Shown: one piece after another, positions 1-4,208 of the stretch
Numbering within the stretch: the stretch's first letter is position 1
Layout of the letters: every line of letters starts with the position of its first letter
Origin: an uncultured Magnetococcales bacterium
GTDB taxonomy: Bacteria > Pseudomonadota > Magnetococcia > Magnetococcales > Magnetaquicoccaceae
DNA length: 6,091 nt
Direction of reading: 5' to 3'
Assembly: GCA_903913345.1 (NCBI GenBank)
Contig: CAIWLA010000618.1
Coordinates: 1 to 6,091 of the forward strand
Position numbers and translations under genes: made by a program
The notes under the pieces: generated by a model
What the model was told of the DNA's origin: nothing
The model's database searches: none
Seen by the model: the letters and a program-made list of their open reading frames with translations, nothing else

Positions 1-284
1 ATGTGCCGAGCAAAGATCGCAGGTCAGCAAGCGACACCATGAGGGTCATGGCATCACTCGGTGATGTAGAAAACCCAAGCGCAAGGTAGAACGCCTTTGT
101 TTCTTCAGAAGTAGCCAACGACCACCGGTCCATCGCACACGACGAAAGTTCGCGATGCACCGCTGACCTGATTGATGCGGGCTCGTTTTTTTAGCCACTC
201 ATCCAGTGATGGTGTACCAGAAGAGAAATTTTCAAGCACATGGCGGTCTGCCATCGGCAAGGGAGCAGACAACAAAGATACCAT
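1..284 (-). pseudogene. GNAT acetyltransferase toxin (TacT/AtaT-like), broken by an internal deletion and frameshift, left end cut by the window
   Basis: Toxins of this family acetylate the amino group of certain aminoacyl-tRNAs and stop translation; a DUF1778 antitoxin binds them. ATG at 284-282 starts a 59-residue peptide with the family's N-terminal pattern (MVSLLSAPLP, then SLDEWLKKRA, then QVSGASRTFVVCDGPVVVGY), ending at TGA (107-105). From position 109 leftward, in another frame, 36 codons encode the typical C-terminal segment: SEETKAFYLALGF, then SPSDAMTLMVSLADLRSLLG, up to the window edge. FYLALGF carries the Tyr that is catalytic in relatives. About 65-75 residues normally between these parts are absent, including beta strands and the acetyl-CoA pyrophosphate-binding loop (estimated from a usual length near 160-170). 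A single-base sequencing error cannot explain this; an out-of-frame deletion can. GGGAA (295-291), inside the antitoxin's last codons, is a suitable ribosome site. No active enzyme is expected. Confidence 0.85.
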
Positions 285-287
285 CAA

Positions 288-572
288 TCATTCCCATGGT
301 GCGGGAGTATGCAGGGCACGACGCAACTTTTCATTGGGTTGTGGGGGTGCATCGAGGCGTTCCAGCCATTGTTCATAGGCTTCTTGGCTTACTGGCAAGA
401 TGGTGCGATCAAGCAGTGCGTCTTCCGCTGCCCGTCGCGCAGCACCCAGAATAAAATCGGTCCTGTTTTGTCCTCGTGCTTGGACCGCACGGTCAATCAA
501 GATCTTTTCTTCGGGACGAATGCGGATATTGAGTGATTCGCGTCGTGTCCTCGGTTCTGGTAATGCGGTCAT
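288..572 (-). CDS. DUF1778 ribbon-helix-helix antitoxin (TacA-like)
   Basis: This 94-residue protein is the antitoxin partner of the GNAT toxin remnant that follows it by 3 nt. The N-terminal half has the ribbon-helix-helix DNA-binding signature: a basic start, the strand ESLNIRIRPEEK (about residues 12-23), then two helices (ILIDRAVQARGQ and RTDFILGAARRAAEDAL). The C-terminal part, LERLDAPPQPNEKLRRAL ending in PWE, matches the segment that in relatives wraps the toxin. Length matches the family's usual 85-100 residues. The start at ATG 572-570 is chosen because GGAGG lies 7 nt upstream; the open frame extends to about 647, but those 25 extra codons cover the likely promoter and operator. Such antitoxins repress their own operon, and a perfect palindrome lies about 45-60 bp upstream. 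The gene looks intact although its toxin is broken, so it may persist as a plain DNA-binding protein, as protection against related toxins elsewhere, or as a relic. Confidence 0.93.
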   Translation of the reverse strand: MTALPEPRTRRESLNIRIRPEEKILIDRAVQARGQNRTDFILGAARRAAEDALLDRTILPVSQEAYEQWLERLDAPPQPNEKLRRALHTPAPWE

Positions 573-579
573 CGCTTGT

Positions 580-584
580 CCTCC
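580..584 (-). promoter_or_regulatory. Shine-Dalgarno site that fixes the antitoxin start
   Basis: The minus strand reads GGAGG here, 7 nt before the ATG at 572-570. None of the in-frame alternative starts further upstream (to about 647) has such a site, so the shorter 94-residue antitoxin is preferred. Confidence 0.85.
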
Positions 585-603
585 GTTGAGAGATTGTGCG
601 GTC

Positions 604-632
604 AGCGTATCAGAGTGCAATGACAATGTCAT
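604..632 (-). promoter_or_regulatory. Probable promoter of the antitoxin-toxin operon
   Basis: On the minus strand, ATGACA (632-627, five of six bases matching the sigma70 -35 consensus) is separated by 17 bp from TACGCT (609-604, three of six matching the -10). The -10 lies about 32 nt before the antitoxin start. The -35 falls inside the palindrome at 619-633, so a bound repressor would block polymerase. The -10 match is weak, so this is a plausible reading only. Confidence 0.45.
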
Positions 633-633
633 T
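619..633. promoter_or_regulatory. Perfect 15-bp palindrome, probable antitoxin operator
   Basis: AATGACA and TGTCATT form 7-bp perfect inverted arms around a single central A. A dimeric ribbon-helix-helix protein would fit such a symmetric site, and antitoxins of this class usually bind palindromes in their own promoter. It sits over the candidate -35 of the antitoxin promoter. The assignment to this antitoxin is inferred from position and symmetry. Confidence 0.55.
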
Positions 634-643
634 ACTTTTTTCA

Positions 644-660
644 GCACCTGCGCCAGGTGC
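644..660. repeat. 7-bp inverted repeat with 3-nt spacer
   Basis: GCACCTG (644-650) and CAGGTGC (654-660) are perfect complements around CGC. It lies just upstream of the antitoxin promoter region. No run of T follows the stem on either strand (the T run on the plus strand precedes it), so it does not look like a terminator. It could be a second protein-binding site, though its sequence differs from the palindrome at 619-633. Confidence 0.4.
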
Positions 661-672
661 CATCCAAAAGGT

Positions 673-696
673 CTGAAAGTGATACGTGTCTTTCAG
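673..696. repeat. 7-bp inverted repeat with 10-nt loop
   Basis: CTGAAAG (673-679) and CTTTCAG (690-696) are perfect complements around a 10-nt spacer. It lies in the spacer between the antitoxin and gatC. No function can be assigned; it could be a regulator site or chance. Confidence 0.3.
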
Positions 697-778
697 GTCG
701 CCTCTTCACCCCTTCTCCCAGACATGTCAGGAAATGTGCCTTATCTGATCTGTCCGGTAAAAATGCGGCTTTCAGGCG

Positions 779-925
779 ATGATTGATCTGGAAGCCCTCC
801 CGAACTGGCAGGACACCACGGACACACGGCCCAGGCCGTGCGGTTTTGCCGTTGTCTTTTGGCCGGAAGGGTATTATGTTCACTCCGGTGATCCTTTTAT
901 GTCGCTTACGTCAGCGTGTGGATGA
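779..925 (+). CDS. Possible 48-residue small protein upstream of gatC (uncertain)
   Basis: An open frame from ATG 779 to TGA 923-925 encodes 48 residues, beginning MIDLEALPNWQD and containing VVFWPEGYYVHSGDPF. It ends 5 nt before the gatC ATG, a spacing typical of coupled genes, and its direction matches the gat operon. Against it, the ribosome site is poor (only a weak CAGG immediately upstream), it contains the GC-rich hairpin at 825-840 and the only good -10 candidate for gatC, and I do not recognise the family. It may be a leader peptide, an unknown small protein, or a chance open frame. Confidence 0.22.
   Translation: MIDLEALPNWQDTTDTRPRPCGFAVVFWPEGYYVHSGDPFMSLTSACG
825..840 (+). other. 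GC-rich hairpin followed by a short T run (weak terminator or attenuator-like)
   Basis: CACGGCC (825-831) pairs with GGCCGTG (834-840), most realistically as a 6-bp stem with a 4-nt loop. It is followed by CGGTTTTGCCG and then TTTT at 857-860. The T run next to the stem is only four bases and is offset by CGG, so it is a poor intrinsic terminator. Its place about 90 nt before gatC would allow an effect on gat expression if transcription begins upstream of it. Confidence 0.2.
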
Positions 926-930
926 AACCC

Positions 931-1218
931 ATGTCCATTGATGCCCAGACCGTTCAACATGTCGCCACCCTGGCCCGCTTGCAGGTCTCTGCCGAAGAGG
1001 TGGAGGCCTATGCCGGGCAACTCTCCCGGATCCTGGCCTTGATGGAAACATTGAACAAATTGCCCACGGAAACCGTCATCCCCATGTCCCATGCCGTCGA
1101 TATGCGCATCCCGGAACGGGAGGATGTGGTCTGCCACGGCAATCAGCGCGAGGAACTGCTCGCCTGCGCCCCCGATACCGACCAGGGCCACTTCCGGGTT
1201 CCCAAAATTATTGAGTAG
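931..1218 (+). CDS. gatC: Glutamyl/aspartyl-tRNA amidotransferase subunit C
   Basis: GatC is the small, non-catalytic subunit of GatCAB, which converts Glu-tRNA(Gln) and/or Asp-tRNA(Asn) to the correct amide form in the cytoplasm; GatC wraps around the GatA-GatB interface and stabilises the complex. The 95-residue product has the family's usual length. The N-terminal helical part [20 protein letters not shown], the conserved middle ([11 protein letters not shown], then P-S-H around MSHAVDMR) and the C-terminal signature [16 protein letters not shown] are all typical. The start at ATG 931 gives the usual MSIDAQTV beginning; in-frame GTG 916 and ATG 922 would only add up to five atypical residues. 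The ribosome site is weak (GTGGAT at 917-922). The stop TAG lies inside the gatA ribosome site, so the two genes are translationally coupled. Confidence 0.97.
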   Translation: MSIDAQTVQHVATLARLQVSAEEVEAYAGQLSRILALMETLNKLPTETVIPMSHAVDMRIPEREDVVCHGNQREELLACAPDTDQGHFRVPKIIE

Positions 1219-1221
1219 GAG
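1218..1221 (+). promoter_or_regulatory. gatA Shine-Dalgarno site overlapping the gatC stop
   Basis: TAGGAG (1216-1221) contains both the gatC stop codon and GGAG, 11 nt before the gatA GTG at 1233. It supports that GTG as the start and implies that ribosomes ending gatC can reload for gatA. Confidence 0.7.
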
Positions 1222-1232
1222 TCTCTGCCCCA

Positions 1233-2687
1233 GTGGATCTCTCCCAGATCTCTCTCGAACAGGCCGCCAACCTGCTGCGCCAACGGTCCCTCTCCGCCGT
1301 GGAGTTGACCCGGTTTTTCCTGGAACGGATCGCCATCGCCAATCCAACCCTCAACGCCTTCATCACCGTGGATGAAGAAGGTGCCCTGGCGGCGGCCAGA
1401 AGGGCCGATGAACGGTTGGCACGCGGAGAGGCTACCCCCCTCACCGGCATCCCCCTGGCCGTCAAAGACCTGTTCTGCACCAAAGGGTTGCGCACCACCT
1501 GCGCCTCCAGAATGCTCCAGGCGTTTTGCCCCCCCTACGAGTCCACCGTCACCCGCCGTCTGAAAGAGGCCGGGGCCGTGGTGCTGGGCAAAACCAATAT
1601 GGATGAATTTGCCATGGGTTCCTCCAACGAAACCTCCTTCTTCGGCCCGGTCCGCAACCCGTGGGATACCACCCGTACCCCCGGCGGCTCCTCCGGCGGC
1701 TCGGCGGCCGCCGTGGCCGCCGGATTGTGTCTGGCCGCCATCGGCACCGATACCGGCGGCTCCATCCGTCAGCCCGCCGCCATGACCGGCATCACCGGAC
1801 TGAAACCCACCTACGGACGGGTCTCCCGCTACGGCATGATCGCCTTCGCCTCCTCCCTGGATCAGGCCGGACCCATGACCCACAGCATCGCCGATGCCGC
1901 CCTCCTCCTGCACGCCATGGCCGGTCACGATCCCCTGGACTCCACCAGCATCGACAGCCCCGTCCCAGACTATCGGGACGAACTGACGGCCAACCTCAAA
2001 CCCCTGCGAATCGGCATCCCGGCGGAATATTTTGCCGAAGGACTCTCCGATTCGGTCAGAAAAGCGGTCGAACAGGCCATCGTCACGTTCCAGGAGCTGG
2101 GGGCCACCTGTCTGCCCCTCTCCCTGCCCTGCACCCCCTACGCCATTCCCACCTACTATGTCATCGCCCCGGCCGAGGCCTCCTCCAATCTGGCCCGCTA
2201 TGACGGCGTGCGGTTCGGCCATCGGTGCGACAATCCCCAGGATCTGCGGGATATGTACGCCCGCAGCCGCTCCGAAGGGTTTGGCGCAGAGGTCAAACGG
2301 CGGATCATGCTCGGCACCTATGTCCTCTCCTCCGGCTATTATGATGCCTATTATCGAAAGGCACAAAAGGTCCGCCGCCTCATCGCCGACGATTTTCAGG
2401 CCGCCTTCACCCAGGTGGACCTGCTCCTGACCCCCACGGCACCGGAGACGGCCTTTCGGATCGGTGAAAAGGACCAGGATCCGGTACGGATGTATCTGTC
2501 CGACATTTTTACCATCAATGTCAACCTGGCGGGATTGCCGGGCCTCTCCCTGCCCTGCGGGTTTGACGAACACAACCTGCCCATCGGTCTGCAACTGATT
2601 GGCCGTCCCCTGCAAGAGGGCACCCTCCTCGCCGCCGGACATGCCTTTCAGCAGGCGACCGATTGGCACCTTCGGAGACCGTCATGA
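1233..2687 (+). CDS. gatA: Glutamyl/aspartyl-tRNA amidotransferase subunit A (amidase)
   Basis: GatA is the glutaminase subunit of GatCAB: it releases ammonia from glutamine, and the ammonia passes through a channel to GatB. The 484-residue product has the full amidase-signature fold at normal length. The Ser-cisSer-Lys catalytic triad is visible: Lys78 in GIPLAVKD, cis-Ser153 in PGGSSGGS, and nucleophile Ser177 in [12 protein letters not shown]. Other family blocks are [12 protein letters not shown] (about 122-133), [14 protein letters not shown] (188-201), SLDQAGPM and, near the C-terminus, PTAPETAF and [13 protein letters not shown]. It starts at GTG, with GGAG upstream overlapping the gatC stop; the N-terminal alignment to the family is good, so no other start is needed. 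Its TGA overlaps the gatB ATG as ATGA. It could only be confused with other amidases, but the gatC and gatB neighbours settle it. Confidence 0.98.
   Translation: MDLSQISLEQAANLLRQRSLSAVELTRFFLERIAIANPTLNAFITVDEEGALAAARRADERLARGEATPLTGIPLAVKDLFCTKGLRTTCASRMLQAFCPPYESTVTRRLKEAGAVVLGKTNMDEFAMGSSNETSFFGPVRNPWDTTRTPGGSSGGSAAAVAAGLCLAAIGTDTGGSIRQPAAMTGITGLKPTYGRVSRYGMIAFASSLDQAGPMTHSIADAALLLHAMAGHDPLDSTSIDSPVPDYRDELTANLKPLRIGIPAEYFAEGLSDSVRKAVEQAIVTFQELGATCLPLSLPCTPYAIPTYYVIAPAEASSNLARYDGVRFGHRCDNPQDLRDMYARSRSEGFGAEVKRRIMLGTYVLSSGYYDAYYRKAQKVRRLIADDFQAAFTQVDLLLTPTAPETAFRIGEKDQDPVRMYLSDIFTINVNLAGLPGLSLPCGFDEHNLPIGLQLIGRPLQEGTLLAAGHAFQQATDWHLRRPS
2674..2687 (+). promoter_or_regulatory. gatB ribosome site and ATGA stop-start overlap
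   Basis: GGAGA (2674-2678) lies 5 nt before ATG 2684 inside the end of gatA. The ATG shares its TGA with the gatA stop. This decides the gatB start over the in-frame GTG at 2663 (no site seen) and over ATG 2696, and indicates coupled translation of the A and B subunits. Confidence 0.85.
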
Positions 2688-4201
2688 GCAGACAGATGTC
2701 GAGTGCCCCCCCTGCCCCCTCCGGCAGCCCCTCGCCCGCGCCATCCCGCTATGAGACCATCGTCGGGCTGGAAGTCCATGCGCAAATGCGGACCCGTTCC
2801 AAAATTTTTTGCGGCTGCGCCACCTCGTTCGGGGCCGAGGCCAACACCCGGATCTGCCCCATCTGCGCGGCCTTCCCTGGGGTGCTGCCGGTGCTCAATC
2901 GGGAGGTGGTCAACATGGCCATCAAGACCGGACTGGCCATCCAGGGCGAGATCCGCCTGACGAGCGAATTTGCCCGCAAAAATTATTTTTATCCCGACCT
3001 GCCCGCCGGTTATCAGATCAGCCAGTACGAGTGGCCCATTGTGGAACATGGCCATCTGTTCATCGACTCTCCCACCGATCAGCAATCCAAACGGATCGGC
3101 ATCACCCGCATTCACATGGAGGTGGATGCGGGCAAGAGTCTGCACGAAGGGATTGTGGGGGCCTCCTGGGTGGATCTCAATCGCACGGGAACCCCCCTGA
3201 TGGAAATTGTCTCCGAACCCGATCTCCGTTCGGCGGCCGAGGCGGGGGAATATCTCAAAAAATTGCGGGCCATCGTCCGCTATCTGGGGGTGTGTGACGG
3301 CAACATGGAAGAGGGATCCTTCCGGTGCGATGCCAATGTCTCGGTCCGGTTGCGGGGCACAACCGTCCTGGGCACCCGCTGCGAGTTGAAAAATTTGAAT
3401 TCCATTCGCAACGTCATGCGGGCCATCGACTATGAGGTGGAACGCCAGATTGAATTGATCGACAATGGCGATGCGGTGGTCCAGGAGAGCCGCCTGTGGA
3501 ATGCGGATCTCAACAGCAGTCGGGCCATGCGCGGCAAAGAGGATGCCCATGACTACCGGTATTTCCCGGAACCCGATCTGCCCCCTCTGCGGATCACGCC
3601 GGAACGCATCCACGCCATTGCCGCCTCCCTTCCCGAACTGCCGGATGCCAAAGCGGCCCGTTTTCAGACGCAATATCAACTCTCCGGCTATGATGCCGGG
3701 GTGTTGACCGCGAGCCAGGATCTGGCGGACTATTTTGAAGCGGTGGCAGAGCGGGCAGCAACCTTGGGCCATCCCAATCCCAAAATGGCCGCCAACTGGG
3801 TGACCGTCGAGTTGTGCGGCCGACTCAACAAGGAAAACCGGGAGATTGCCCAATCCCCTCTCCCGGCCCGGCATCTGGGCCAACTGATCGCCATGATCCA
3901 GCAGGGTATCCTCTCTGGAAAAATGGCCAAAGAGGTGTTTGACACCCTTTTTACGGAAGGAGGCGATCCACAACAGATTGTCGAGCAGAAGGGACTCAAA
4001 CAGGTGACGGACAGTGGCACCATTGACGAGGCCATTGCCCAGGTTCTGGCCGCCCATCCAGACGATGTGGCCCAATATCGGGCGGGCAAGACCAAGGTGC
4101 TCGGCTTCCTGGTCGGCCAGATCATGAAGGCCACCCAGGGCAAGGCCAATCCCGCCCTGCTCAATCAACGGTTGCAGGCCCTGTTGGCCGAACACGTGTG
4201 A
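2684..4201 (+). CDS. gatB: Glutamyl/aspartyl-tRNA amidotransferase subunit B
   Basis: GatB binds the mischarged tRNA, activates its Glu or Asp side chain with ATP, and transfers ammonia supplied by GatA. The 505-residue product is somewhat longer than the usual 475-490. Residues 1-22 form a Ser/Pro/Ala-rich extension before the conserved start [12 protein letters not shown], which carries the active-site Glu30 and His32. A zinc site is formed by C43-G-C45 and C58-P-I-C61, present in many but not all GatB proteins. Next come [18 protein letters not shown] (99-116), [10 protein letters not shown] (143-152), [39 protein letters not shown] and [13 protein letters not shown]. The C-terminal helical and YqeY-like tRNA-binding region ends with [17 protein letters not shown]. 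The residue after the conserved Glu146 is Val, where I remember Glu or Gln. No terminator follows. Confidence 0.98.
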   Translation: MSRQMSSAPPAPSGSPSPAPSRYETIVGLEVHAQMRTRSKIFCGCATSFGAEANTRICPICAAFPGVLPVLNREVVNMAIKTGLAIQGEIRLTSEFARKNYFYPDLPAGYQISQYEWPIVEHGHLFIDSPTDQQSKRIGITRIHMEVDAGKSLHEGIVGASWVDLNRTGTPLMEIVSEPDLRSAAEAGEYLKKLRAIVRYLGVCDGNMEEGSFRCDANVSVRLRGTTVLGTRCELKNLNSIRNVMRAIDYEVERQIELIDNGDAVVQESRLWNADLNSSRAMRGKEDAHDYRYFPEPDLPPLRITPERIHAIAASLPELPDAKAARFQTQYQLSGYDAGVLTASQDLADYFEAVAERAATLGHPNPKMAANWVTVELCGRLNKENREIAQSPLPARHLGQLIAMIQQGILSGKMAKEVFDTLFTEGGDPQQIVEQKGLKQVTDSGTIDEAIAQVLAAHPDDVAQYRAGKTKVLGFLVGQIMKATQGKANPALLNQRLQALLAEHV

Positions 4202-4208
4202 TCTCCCG

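Larger units (their letters stand above)
573..930. other. Divergent intergenic region between the antitoxin and gatC
   Basis: This stretch of about 360 bp separates two operons transcribed away from each other. It holds the antitoxin promoter and palindrome near its left end, two more inverted repeats (644-660, 673-696), a GC-rich hairpin (825-840), a possible short reading frame (779-925), and a TATTAT box at 872-877 that could be the -10 of a gatC promoter. I could not find a -35 at good spacing for that box: TTGCCG at 846-851 is 20 bp away and TTGTCT at 852-857 is 14 bp away. No tRNA, riboswitch or T-box feature was recognised. Confidence 0.6.

Noticed and set aside
573..647. 25-codon N-terminal extension of the antitoxin
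   Set aside because: It has no ribosome site, covers the likely promoter and palindrome, and is absent from the usual family length; the GGAGG at 584-580 favours ATG 572.
172..786. Several plus-strand frames across the toxin-antitoxin region (68-128 residues)
   Set aside because: They are antisense to the recognised antitoxin and toxin segments and show no domain features.
641..883. 80-residue minus-strand frame starting GTG 883
   Set aside because: There is no recognisable family, the GTG start has no clear ribosome site, and it overlaps the intergenic inverted repeats and the opposing possible small frame. The composition looks like random coding.
1143..2669. 508-residue open frame on the minus strand opposite gatA
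   Set aside because: It is a shadow of gatA: the Gly-rich, repetitive protein has no recognisable domain, while the plus strand has an unmistakable amidase with its full catalytic triad. Codon bias in G+C-rich genes often leaves the opposite strand open.
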